Assembly (NCBI GenBank): GCA_019348395.1
Contig: JAHWJN010000064.1
Location: 1-7,215, forward strand
Source of the DNA: Chloroflexota bacterium
GTDB lineage: Bacteria > Chloroflexota > Limnocylindria > QHBO01
Direction of reading: 5' to 3'
Length of the DNA: 7,215 nucleotides
Position 1 is the first letter of the stretch. The number at the start of each line of letters is the position of its first letter. The position numbers were made by a program, and so were the translations under genes. This document shows positions 1 to 6,042 of this stretch, piece after piece. The notes below the pieces were generated by a model that saw only the letters and a program-made list of their open reading frames with translations, did not search any database and was not told the origin of the DNA.

Positions 1-270
1 GAGGTCGTGGCCTGCCGGCCCTGGCTCGAGGCGGAGGTGGATCGAATCGGCCCCGAGCTCGTCGTCGCCCTGGGCGCCACCGCGGCGCAGGCCATCCTCG
101 GTCCGGCCTTCCGTGTGACGCGGGATCACGGCCAGGTGCTGGCGTCGGACCTCGGGCCGGCCCTCGCCACGATCCATCCGTCGGCGATCCTTCGTGCCGG
201 CGAGAATCGCGACGAACTCATGGCGCAGCTCGTCGCCGATCTCAAGGCCGCGGCCGTCCACCTCGACTGA
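1..270 (+). CDS. UdgX-like uracil-DNA glycosylase / uracil-DNA-binding protein, C-terminal part (5' end outside window)
   Basis: This is the last 89 codons of a uracil-DNA glycosylase superfamily protein; the frame is open to the left edge and stops at TGA 268-270. Visible motifs are the hydrophobic strand and turn ELVVALGATAAQAILG, the segment FRVTRDHGQVL, and the active-site loop HPSAILRA, followed by a C-terminal amphipathic helix. From family knowledge, HPS-type loops with this GATAA...FRVTR...HPS spacing fit UdgX, which binds uracil in DNA covalently, better than family 4 enzymes, which usually read HPAALLR. The diagnostic UdgX element (the KRIH loop with the reactive His) and the N-terminal GExPG motif lie outside the window, so the subfamily is inferred. 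The expected role is recognition or repair of deaminated cytosine. It converges on argD with only 24 bases between the stop codons and is functionally unrelated to the arginine cluster. Confidence 0.85.
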   Translation, partial: EVVACRPWLEAEVDRIGPELVVALGATAAQAILGPAFRVTRDHGQVLASDLGPALATIHPSAILRAGENRDELMAQLVADLKAAAVHLD

Positions 271-305
271 CCGCCGGCCGGTCAGCGCGGCCGATCAGCG
301 CGGCC
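271..305. repeat. Convergent gene junction with an 11-bp direct repeat and weak GC-rich hairpin
   Basis: Only 24 bases (271-294) separate the stop codon of the UdgX-like gene from that of argD. The 11-mer TCAGCGCGGCC occurs at 282-292 and again at 295-305; the second copy begins on the argD stop codon. GGCCG at 289-293 can pair with CGGCC at 301-305 around a 7-base loop, and CCGGCCGG at 274-281 is a short palindrome. There is no T-tract on either strand, so this is at best a weak bidirectional transcription end. In sequence this GC-rich it could be chance. Confidence 0.3.
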
Positions 306-1506
306 AGTCGTCCTCTCCCACCGTCGCGAGCGCGGCTCGCAGGCGGCTGACGGCCGTGTCGACCTCCTCCGAGCTGATCGTCAGCGGCGGGACGATGCGC
401 AGCGTCGCGTCCCCGGTGGCGTTCACGAGGAGCCGGTGCTCGTCGCGGGCACGGGCCATGGCGGCCCGCGCCACCGGGCCGTTCGTTTCGAGGCCGATCA
501 TCAGGCCACGGCCGCGGACCTCGGTTGCGAGCCCCTCCTCCACCACTCCCTGAAGCCCTTCGCGGAAGCGCCCGCCCATCGCGGTCGCGTTCTCCATCAA
601 CCGCTGCTCGTCGAGGACGCGCAGGGTCGCCAGTGCCGCGGCCGCGGTGAGCGGATTGCCGCCGAGCGTCGTGCCGTGGTCGCCGACCCTGAGCGCGGAA
701 GCGGACTCACGGACGAGCATGGCCCCGATCGGCACGCCTCCTCCCAGTCCCTTGGCGATCGTCACCACGTCGGGCACCACGGGCGTCGCCTCGAATGCGA
801 AGAAGGTCCCGGTCCGTCCGATGCCGGTCTGGATCTCGTCGAGGATCAGCAGCGCATCATGCTCATCCGCGGCCTGCCGAGCCGCGATCAGGTACTCGTC
901 GGTGAGCGGATGAATGCCGCTCTCGCCCTGGATCGGCTCGAGGAGGATGGCGGCGGTTCGGTCGCCGACGGCGGCGCGCAGGGCCTCGGCGTCGTTGATC
1001 GGGACATGGACGAACCCGTCGGGCAATGGCGCGAACGGTGCCTGGTACTTGGGCTGGCCGGTCGCCGCCAGCGAGCCGAACGTCCGCCCGTGGAAGGAGC
1101 CGACCAGCGAGACGATCTCGAAGGCGCCGCGGTCGTGCCCCCGTCGGCGGGCGAGCTTGATGGCCGCCTCGTTGGCTTCGGTGCCGGAGTTCGTGAAGAA
1201 GGCGCGGTCGAACGGTGATCGGGCAAGCAGCGCCTCGGCCAGCTCGAGCTGCGGCAGGGTGTAGTACAGGTTCGAGGTCGTGAGCAGCGTGCGCGCCTGC
1301 AGGGCGAGTGCATCTGCGACAGCCGGATGAGCGTGGCCGAGCACGTTGACCGCGATCCCGGCCACCAGGTCCAGGTACCGGTTGCCGGCGTCGTCCCAGA
1401 CCCAGCACCCTTCGCCGCGGGTGATGACGAGTGGCTGGCGAGCGTAGACCGGCAGGTGGACCCGGCCCTCGCGCTCGATCGGGGGCGTCGGACCGAGCTC
1501 GGTCAT
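295..1506 (-). CDS. argD: Acetylornithine aminotransferase (ArgD)
   Basis: This is a 403-residue class III PLP-dependent aminotransferase, the usual length for ArgD. It converts N-acetylglutamate semialdehyde to N-acetylornithine with glutamate as amino donor, in the cytoplasm; some ArgD proteins also act on succinyldiaminopimelate. Visible motifs are GHAHPAV (57-63), SGTEANEAA (phosphate-binding loop, 107-115), SFHGRTFGSLAATG (137-150), LEPIQGE (189-195), LDEIQTGIGRTG with PLP-contacting Asp223 (222-233), TIAKGLGGG with Schiff-base Lys252 (249-257) and HGTTLGGNPL (278-287). Its ATG overlaps the argR stop (ATGA, 1503-1506), and a clear Shine-Dalgarno GGAGG lies at 1514-1518, 7 bases upstream, which supports this start. 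It is the last gene of the argCJBRD block. An ornithine or GABA aminotransferase is the main alternative, but the operon context makes ArgD by far the best call. Confidence 0.96.
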   Translation of the reverse strand: MTELGPTPPIEREGRVHLPVYARQPLVITRGEGCWVWDDAGNRYLDLVAGIAVNVLGHAHPAVADALALQARTLLTTSNLYYTLPQLELAEALLARSPFDRAFFTNSGTEANEAAIKLARRRGHDRGAFEIVSLVGSFHGRTFGSLAATGQPKYQAPFAPLPDGFVHVPINDAEALRAAVGDRTAAILLEPIQGESGIHPLTDEYLIAARQAADEHDALLILDEIQTGIGRTGTFFAFEATPVVPDVVTIAKGLGGGVPIGAMLVRESASALRVGDHGTTLGGNPLTAAAALATLRVLDEQRLMENATAMGGRFREGLQGVVEEGLATEVRGRGLMIGLETNGPVARAAMARARDEHRLLVNATGDATLRIVPPLTISSEEVDTAVSRLRAALATVGEDDWPR

Positions 1507-1997
1507 GGGGCATCCTCCCCGGCTCGGTACGCCTCGAACTGCTCGCGCAGGCGGCGGATGGTGTTCCGGTCCCGGCAGGCCACGAAGATCGTGTCATCGC
1601 CGGCCAACGTTCCGACCACGCCGTCGAGCGGCAGCAGGTCGACGGCCCGCGCGATCGCGTTCGCCGCGCCAGGTGACGTGCGCAGCACGAGCAGCGGCGG
1701 CGCCTCGTCGATGGTCAGCGGCAGGTCCAGCAGCAGCCGGCGCAGCCGGTCGGCCGCACCGGGGTCGCGCGAGGTGGGAAGGTCGTCCGACGAGAGGTAG
1801 ACGGGCGCTCCACCCCGCACGCCGCGCACGATCCCGAGCTCGGCGAAGTCGCGGCTGACCGTGGCCTGGGTGACCTTCACCCCGCGGCGCGCGAGCTCCT
1901 CGACCACCTGCTCCTGCGAGTGGATCTCGCCGGTCGCGATCAGTCGCCTGATGAGCTGGCGCCGCGCGATCGGCTTGTTGAGGTCGGTTGCCGTCAT
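1503..1997 (-). CDS. argR: Arginine repressor ArgR
   Basis: This 164-residue protein has the two-domain layout of ArgR/AhrC. The N-terminal winged helix-turn-helix (about 10-70) carries IHSQEQVVEEL and the recognition-helix signature VTQATVSRDF (42-51). The C-terminal hexamerisation and arginine-binding domain (about 85-160) carries PGAANAIARAVD (109-120) and GTLAGDDTIFVA (129-140), where Asp134/Asp135 are the family's arginine-contacting acidic pair. With arginine bound, the hexamer represses arg promoters through ARG boxes; the likely target here is the site upstream of argC. The ATG overlaps the argB stop (ATGA, 1994-1997). An 8-base Shine-Dalgarno match, GGAGGTGA (complement of 2005-2012), lies 7 bases upstream. 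Being inside the operon it probably controls, it should be autoregulated. Full length, no missing motifs. Confidence 0.96.
   Translation of the reverse strand: MTATDLNKPIARRQLIRRLIATGEIHSQEQVVEELARRGVKVTQATVSRDFAELGIVRGVRGGAPVYLSSDDLPTSRDPGAADRLRRLLLDLPLTIDEAPPLLVLRTSPGAANAIARAVDLLPLDGVVGTLAGDDTIFVACRDRNTIRRLREQFEAYRAGEDAP
1514..1518 (-). promoter_or_regulatory. Ribosome binding site of argD
   Basis: The minus strand reads GGGGAGGATGCCCC immediately before the argD ATG, placing GGAGG 7 bases from the start. The site lies inside the argR coding end, so argD can be initiated both independently and by coupling through the ATGA overlap. Confidence 0.75.
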
Positions 1998-2746
1998 GCG
2001 GCGGTCACCTCCGTGCCCACGTTCTCTCCGATCAGGGCACGGGCGAGCCCGTCCGCGTCCGTCCCGTCCACGATCCGCACCGTGCAGCCGGCCCGCGCGG
2101 CCACGAGGGCGGCGCGCAGCTTCGGCCGCATGCCGGAGGACGCCGTGCCGTCCGCCAGCATCGCTTCGGCCTCGTCCTGGCCGATGCGCTCGAGTGGCGT
2201 ACCGCCACGGAGCACGCCGGGCACGTCGGTACAGAGCAGCAGCTGGCCGCCACGTGCGGCCGCGATGGCGCCGGCCACCTCGTCGGCGTTAACGTTGAGC
2301 AGCGACCCGTCCGGATCCGCGCCGATCGGGGCGACCACTGGCAGATCGCCGGCGCCCAGCGCCGCGTCGATGATCCGGGTGTCGACTGCGATGACCTCGC
2401 CCACCTCACCGAGCGCATGGTCTCGACGACGCAGGCGAAGCAGGCCGCCGTCGACGCCGGTGAGGCCCACGGCCCGACGGCCCCCGACGCCCAGCGCGCT
2501 CACCAGGCGCGTGTTGACCAGCCCGCCCAGGACCGCCACCACGACCTCGAGCGTGGCAGGATCGGTCACCCGCAGCCCGTCGCGCGCCTGGGGCTCGATG
2601 CCGAGCCGACGGCTCCAGTCCGCGACCTCGTTGCCGCCGCCGTGGACGACAACCGTGGCCGGCGGCGCGGATCGGGCCACGGCTCCGAGGCTGGCGGAAT
2701 GTGCGCCGGCGATTCCTCCGAGCTTGATCGTGAGCGCGGCGCTCAC
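1994..2746 (-). CDS. argB: Acetylglutamate kinase (ArgB)
   Basis: This 250-residue amino-acid kinase family protein phosphorylates N-acetylglutamate to N-acetylglutamyl phosphate, the second step of arginine synthesis. Visible motifs are the N-terminal IKLGG with catalytic Lys8, VVVHGGGNEV (32-41), GLRVTD (57-62, substrate loop), LTGVDGGLL (95-103), LNVNADEVAGA (150-160), LLCTDVPGVL (170-179, nucleotide site) and SGMRPKL with the second catalytic lysine Lys209 (204-210). The start is a GTG at 2746 overlapping the argJ stop (GTGA). It fits because the first beta strand begins at residue 4; no good Shine-Dalgarno is visible, so translation probably depends on coupling to argJ. The protein lacks the N-terminal helix that arginine-inhibited NAG kinases carry, so it looks like the short, E. 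coli-type, feedback-insensitive form (inference). LysZ-type kinases of lysine synthesis are related, but the argJ/argC context favours ArgB. Confidence 0.95.
   Translation of the reverse strand: MSAALTIKLGGIAGAHSASLGAVARSAPPATVVVHGGGNEVADWSRRLGIEPQARDGLRVTDPATLEVVVAVLGGLVNTRLVSALGVGGRRAVGLTGVDGGLLRLRRRDHALGEVGEVIAVDTRIIDAALGAGDLPVVAPIGADPDGSLLNVNADEVAGAIAAARGGQLLLCTDVPGVLRGGTPLERIGQDEAEAMLADGTASSGMRPKLRAALVAARAGCTVRIVDGTDADGLARALIGENVGTEVTAA
2005..2012 (-). promoter_or_regulatory. Strong ribosome binding site of argR
   Basis: GGAGGTGA on the minus strand is a full 8-base match to the 16S rRNA anti-Shine-Dalgarno, 7 bases before the argR ATG and inside the last codons of argB. It is the strongest such site in the window and fixes the argR start. 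By contrast, argJ and argB start at GTG with no convincing site. Confidence 0.8.
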
Positions 2747-3954
2747 GTCCGATACTCGCTGTTGATGGCGACGTACTCGGCCGACAGGTCGCAGCCCCAG
2801 GCCTCTCCCGTCCCCTCGCCAAGCCCGAGATCCAAGCCGATCTCGACCACCCGCCCGCGCAGGTGGCGGCTCGCCGCCCGCTCATCGAAGGCAATCGGCG
2901 CCGTGTCGTAGACGGCGATGGGACCGATTCTCACCCGCAGCCGATCCGGATCGAGGCGCGCGCCGGACCGCCCCGCCGCCGACGCGATCCTCCCCCAGTT
3001 CGGGTCGCCGCCATGGACGGCCGACTTCACCAGGTTCGAGCTGGCGACCGCACGTGCCGCGGTGCGCGCATCGGCGCCGGTTCGGGCTCCGGTGACATGC
3101 ACGTCGATGCGGTGCCGGGCGCCTTCGCCGTCGGCAGCGATCGCCCGTGCCAGCGCGCGGCACACCGTCTCGAGCGCCTCCTCGAACGCAGCCAGGTTTC
3201 GGCCGGTGAGCGTCCTGCCGCCGGCGGCGCCGGAGGCGAGCAGGAAGACCGAATCGTTGGTGGAGGGATCCGCGTCGACGCTGACCTGGTTGAAGGTCCG
3301 CGTCACCACGGGGCGCAGGACGTCGCGCAGGGCTCCGGGCTCCACGGGGGCGTCGGTGGTCACGAAGGCGAGCATGGTCGCCATCTGCGGGTGGATCATG
3401 CCGGCGCCCTTTGCCATGCCGCCGATGCGGACCGTGCGCCCGGGACCCACCGTCAGCTCGACGGCGGCCTGCTTCGGCCGCGTGTCGGTGGTCATGATGG
3501 CTCGCGCCGCGGCGTCGGCAGCCCGCGCCGTGGCTGCCGGCTCGAGATCGGGGAGGGCGGCGGTGATGCGGTCGACCGGCAGTCGCGACCCGATCAGGCC
3601 GGTCGAAGCGACCAGGACGAGCCGATCGGCCACGCCAAGTCGCCGGGCGACCGCCCGACGGACCGCCCTCGCGTCCTCCAGGCCACCCGCACCGGTGCCC
3701 GCATTCGCGCACCCGGCGTTGGCCACGATCGCCGCGGCGCGGCCGCCCGAGGCACGAAGCGCCCGCTTCGAGAGGATCACCGGCGCGGCAACGAGCCGAT
3801 TGGTGGTGAATGTCGCCGCGGCCGGCACCGGGCCCGCCTCGCTCACGATCAGGGCGAGGTCGTCGCCTGGCGCCGAGCGGACGCCGGCCCGCGTCGCCGC
3901 CGCGGCGAATCCGCGCGCGGCGGTCACTCCGCCACCGATCTCGCGCGCGCTCAC
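2743..3954 (-). CDS. argJ: Glutamate N-acetyltransferase / ornithine acetyltransferase (ArgJ)
   Basis: This 403-residue ArgJ transfers the acetyl group from N-acetylornithine to glutamate, closing the cyclic arginine pathway; some members can also use acetyl-CoA. Visible signatures are GGGVTAARGF near the N-terminus (7-16), the oxyanion-hole stretch STGLIG with Thr118-Gly119 (117-122), GGMAKGAGMIHPQMATML (178-195) with the autocleavage site between Ala192 and nucleophilic Thr193, DADPSTNDS (227-235), KSAVHGGDPNWGRI (310-323) and the C-terminal NSEYRT. The precursor should split itself into alpha (about 192 residues) and beta (about 211) chains. The start is GTG at 3954, overlapping the argC stop (GTGA). 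The frame stays open far upstream inside argC, but family homology begins exactly here and no other start lies nearby. No Shine-Dalgarno is visible, so translational coupling to argC is likely. Whether it is mono- or bifunctional cannot be told from sequence. Confidence 0.96.
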   Translation of the reverse strand: MSAREIGGGVTAARGFAAAATRAGVRSAPGDDLALIVSEAGPVPAAATFTTNRLVAAPVILSKRALRASGGRAAAIVANAGCANAGTGAGGLEDARAVRRAVARRLGVADRLVLVASTGLIGSRLPVDRITAALPDLEPAATARAADAAARAIMTTDTRPKQAAVELTVGPGRTVRIGGMAKGAGMIHPQMATMLAFVTTDAPVEPGALRDVLRPVVTRTFNQVSVDADPSTNDSVFLLASGAAGGRTLTGRNLAAFEEALETVCRALARAIAADGEGARHRIDVHVTGARTGADARTAARAVASSNLVKSAVHGGDPNWGRIASAAGRSGARLDPDRLRVRIGPIAVYDTAPIAFDERAASRHLRGRVVEIGLDLGLGEGTGEAWGCDLSAEYVAINSEYRT

Positions 3955-4973
3955 GGGTAGAGGCCGACCGCGCCGAGCCCGGCGGTCTCGGGCAGGCCGA
4001 GCGCGACGTTCATGTTCTGCACCGCCTGTCCGGCCGCGCCCTTGCCGAGGTTGTCGATGACGCCGACCACCACGGCCCGCCGCGGGCCGGTGCGCGCCGC
4101 GAAGACGAAGGCGTGGTTCGAACCCGACGCGAGCTTGGACGACGGAGGCGCGTCCACCGGGTGGACGAACGGCTCGTCCCGGTAGGCCTCGTTGAGCACC
4201 TGCCGCAACGCCTCGTCGTCCAGCTCCTCGGCCAGGGTGAGGTAGCAGGTGGCCACGATTCCGCGGACCTGCGGCACGAGGTGGGGGACGAAGGTGAGCT
4301 CCACCTCCGCGCCGGTCGCCGCGAGGCCCTGGGCGATCTCCGGCGTGTGCCGGTGCCGCGGGATGCCGTAGGGCTTCGTGCCCCCCTCGAGCTCGGTGTA
4401 CAGGAAGTCGCCCCCGGCGCCGCGTCCGGCGCCGCTCACGCCCGACTTGGCGTCCACGACGACGTGTCCGTCGAGCAGGCTCGCCCGGGCGAAGGGGATC
4501 AGGGCCAGGAGCGAGGCGGTCGGGTAGCAGCCCGGGTTGGCGATGAGACGCGCGCCCCGCAGGCGGTCCCGCGCGTGCTCGGTCAGGCCGTAGACGGCAT
4601 CGACCAGCGCATCGGGCTCGGGATGCTCGAAGCCGTACCACTCGGGGTAGGCGTCCGGGTCCCGGAGCCGCAGGTCGGAGCCGATGTCCACCACCGTCGT
4701 CCCGCCCTCGGCGAGCCGAACGGCGAGCTCCGCCGACGCGCCGTGCGGTAGCGCCAGGAAAGCCACGTCCACCGATCCCGGCTCGGGCGTGCCGTCCACC
4801 AGCCGCAGGCCGAGGGGAGTGAGGTGCGGGAACTCGCCGCCCATCGGCGCGTCGGCACGGTTCCGGGCGTAGAGGGCGGTGATGTCGACGTTCGGATGGC
4901 CGGCCAGGAGCCGCACGAGCTCGGCGCCCGCGTACCCCGACGCCCCCACGATCGCCACGCCCACCCGCTTCAT
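3951..4973 (-). CDS. argC: N-acetyl-gamma-glutamyl-phosphate reductase (ArgC)
   Basis: This 340-residue NADPH-dependent enzyme reduces N-acetylglutamyl phosphate to the semialdehyde. Visible elements are the Rossmann nucleotide loop GASGYAG (10-16), LALPHGAS (73-80), ANPGCYPTAS with catalytic Cys149 (145-154), KSGVSGAGR (176-184), the catalytic-histidine segment RHRHTPEI (206-213), PHLVPQVRG (230-238) and DNLGKGAAGQAVQNMN (307-322). The length matches the standard bacterial (type 1) form. Three in-frame ATGs exist, at 5018, 4988 and 4973. I chose 4973 because family homology (VGVAIVGASGYAG) starts right after it; the longer forms would add 15 or 5 residues encoded by operator-like DNA. None has a strong Shine-Dalgarno. 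The gene lies 28 bases after the ROK kinase stop, just downstream of an ARG-box-like repeat, so it is probably the first gene of an ArgR-repressed transcript. The stop overlaps the argJ start. Confidence 0.95.
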   Translation of the reverse strand: MKRVGVAIVGASGYAGAELVRLLAGHPNVDITALYARNRADAPMGGEFPHLTPLGLRLVDGTPEPGSVDVAFLALPHGASAELAVRLAEGGTTVVDIGSDLRLRDPDAYPEWYGFEHPEPDALVDAVYGLTEHARDRLRGARLIANPGCYPTASLLALIPFARASLLDGHVVVDAKSGVSGAGRGAGGDFLYTELEGGTKPYGIPRHRHTPEIAQGLAATGAEVELTFVPHLVPQVRGIVATCYLTLAEELDDEALRQVLNEAYRDEPFVHPVDAPPSSKLASGSNHAFVFAARTGPRRAVVVGVIDNLGKGAAGQAVQNMNVALGLPETAGLGAVGLYP

Positions 4974-5005
4974 CGGCCCATCATGCATGAAGTGTGCATC
5001 GTCAT
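4970..5005 (-). CDS. Possible 11-codon coupling or leader ORF between the ROK gene and argC
   Basis: Reading from ATG at 5005-5003, an 11-codon frame (MTMHTSCMMGR) ends at TGA 4972-4970. Its start overlaps the ROK stop codon as ATGA, and its stop overlaps the argC ATG as ATGA. AGGA at 5011-5014 (complement) lies 5 bases upstream, a reasonable ribosome site. It could relay ribosomes from the ROK gene to argC, which otherwise lacks a Shine-Dalgarno. Its DNA coincides with the ARG-box cluster, so the ATG and TGA triplets may simply come from the repeated TGCATGA words. There is only one Arg codon, the last sense codon, so it is not a classic attenuation leader. No conservation evidence is available; treat it as a hypothesis. 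Confidence 0.25.
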   Translation of the reverse strand: MTMHTSCMMGR

Positions 5006-5009
5006 GCAA
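4980..5009 (-). promoter_or_regulatory. Candidate argC promoter (TTGCAT - 18 bp - CATGAT)
   Basis: On the minus strand, TTGCAT (5009-5004) resembles a -35 box and CATGAT (4985-4980) a weak -10 box, 18 bases apart. The -10 ends 6 bases before the argC ATG, which would give a nearly or fully leaderless mRNA, a known situation in high-GC bacteria. Both boxes are made of the same bases as the operator repeats, so the match may be incidental. Confidence 0.25.
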
Positions 5010-5018
5010 TTCCTGCAT
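4981..5018. promoter_or_regulatory. ARG-box cluster (ArgR operator) upstream of argC
   Basis: The minus strand carries TTGCATGACGATGCAC at 5009-4994, an inverted repeat TGCAT/ATGCA around the GACG centre region. From memory it closely resembles the mycobacterial ARG box (about 14 of 16 bases). Beside it, TCATGCATGA (4981-4990) is a perfect 10-bp palindrome, and a further TGCAT lies at 5014-5018. Half-sites therefore begin at 4983/4984, 4995, 5004 and 5014, roughly one helical turn apart, as expected for multi-site binding by an ArgR hexamer. The main box covers the last ROK codons and stop. No similar cluster was noticed elsewhere in the window, and argR lies three genes downstream. This is the most likely point of arginine repression here. 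Confidence 0.7.
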
Positions 5019-6042
5019 GACGCGCCAGGAACTGGTCGAGCGCCGCCAGCGCGGACCCTCGCGCGCCGGCCATGTCGAGGTCCGGGACCAGCGCGAACTC
5101 GGCGACCGCCGCCTGCTCCTCGCGCAGCCGAGTGTGGTCCCTCACCCGCTCGAGGAACCAGCCGCCGAACTCGGGCGACGCCTCGACCACGCCGCCGCCC
5201 ACGAAGTACGCGTGCGGATCGGTGACGTTGGCGCCGATGGTGAACAGTCGCCCGAGCGCCATCGCCTGCTGCTCGAACAGCGACCGCGCCATCTCGTCGC
5301 CGGCCTCACCGTAGGCGCGGACCGCCTTCGCCGCCGCGATCGGTTCCATCGCCGCCAGCGGGTGGCCGGGGTACCGGCCGAGCCAGTATGGGAGCAGGTT
5401 CTTGGCGATGCCGGTGAGCGACGCGACGCTCTCCACGTCGGCGAGGTTGCCGCAGTTGCAGGTGGGCATCGGCTGGTCGTCGTCGAGGAGACCGTCCATC
5501 GGGATGAGGATGTGACCGAGCTCGCCCGCCTGGCCCGATGCGCCCTTCACGACGCGGCCCATCTCCACCACGCCGCCGCCCAGCCCGGTCCCGACGATGG
5601 CCGACAGCGAGGACCGACCGGTGGCCGCCGGACCGAAGTGGACGTGGTGCGCGTAGAGCGCCGCCGCGTTGCCGTCGTTGTTGTAGACCACCGGCAGGCC
5701 GAGGCGGCCCTCGAGGGCGCCCCGCACGTCGAAGCCCCACCATCCCGGCTGCGCGAAGTTCGTCGCGCCGCGGACGCTGATGACGCCGTCGGCGCTCGCC
5801 GGGCCGGGCGTGTCGAGTCCGACCACCGCCACCAGCGACCGCTCCATGCCGCACGCGCGCAGGACGAGGTCGATGGCCTCGACCATGGCCTCGATCGCCG
5901 CGTCCGGTCCTTCGGTCACGCGGCTCGGGACCTCGTACATGCGATCGACCAGGAAGCGCCCCGACGCGTCGAGGACCGTGGCGTTGTTCTTCGTCCCGCC
6001 GTTGTCGATCCCGACGACGACCGCGCGGCTGTCGATGGCCAC
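5002..6042 (-). CDS. ROK-family sugar kinase-like protein with an altered zinc motif
   Basis: This is a 346-residue ROK (repressor, ORF, kinase) family protein without an N-terminal DNA-binding domain, so an enzyme type rather than a transcriptional regulator. Visible elements are the ATP phosphate-binding DNGGTK (13-18), GLDTPGP (75-81), NNDGNAAALY with the expected catalytic base Asp123 (121-130), GTGLGGGVV (151-159), GELGHI with zinc-ligand His177 (173-178) and VGGGVVE (281-287). The ROK zinc motif CxCGxxGCxE appears as CNCGNLADVE (195-204): Cys195, Cys197 and Glu204 are kept, but the Gly-Cys pair is Ala201-Asp202. Known members phosphorylate glucose, fructose, allose, GlcNAc or ManNAc; the substrate here cannot be named. 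The GTG start follows the cupin TAG with no gap and has GAGG 5 bases upstream (6048-6051). Its stop lies inside the argC operator. At about 30-40 residues longer than many ROK kinases, it may carry small insertions. Confidence 0.85.
   Translation of the reverse strand: MAIDSRAVVVGIDNGGTKNNATVLDASGRFLVDRMYEVPSRVTEGPDAAIEAMVEAIDLVLRACGMERSLVAVVGLDTPGPASADGVISVRGATNFAQPGWWGFDVRGALEGRLGLPVVYNNDGNAAALYAHHVHFGPAATGRSSLSAIVGTGLGGGVVEMGRVVKGASGQAGELGHILIPMDGLLDDDQPMPTCNCGNLADVESVASLTGIAKNLLPYWLGRYPGHPLAAMEPIAAAKAVRAYGEAGDEMARSLFEQQAMALGRLFTIGANVTDPHAYFVGGGVVEASPEFGGWFLERVRDHTRLREEQAAVAEFALVPDLDMAGARGSALAALDQFLARHAGIA

Noticed and set aside
271..305. Rho-independent terminator between argD and the UdgX-like gene
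   Set aside because: The only stem is 5 bp and there is no T-tract on either strand; it is listed only as a weak repeat feature.
436..2911. Plus-strand open frames opposite argD, argR and argB (for example 436-1218, 1920-2765 and 1988-2911)
   Set aside because: Shadows of the minus-strand genes, with no ribosome site or recognisable domain.
2863..3960. Plus-strand open frames of 365 and 380 codons opposite argJ
   Set aside because: Low-complexity Ala/Arg/Pro/Gly translations without motifs; argJ on the other strand has full-length family motifs.
2743..4641. N-terminal extension of argJ by 229 codons into argC
   Set aside because: The extra residues are Arg/Gly/Ala-rich and out of frame with conserved argC. 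ArgJ homology begins directly after the GTG at 3954, which overlaps the argC stop.
4974..5018. Longer argC protein starting at ATG 5018 or 4988
   Set aside because: The added residues are encoded by operator-like repeats, match nothing typical of ArgC, and have no better ribosome site. Not fully excluded.
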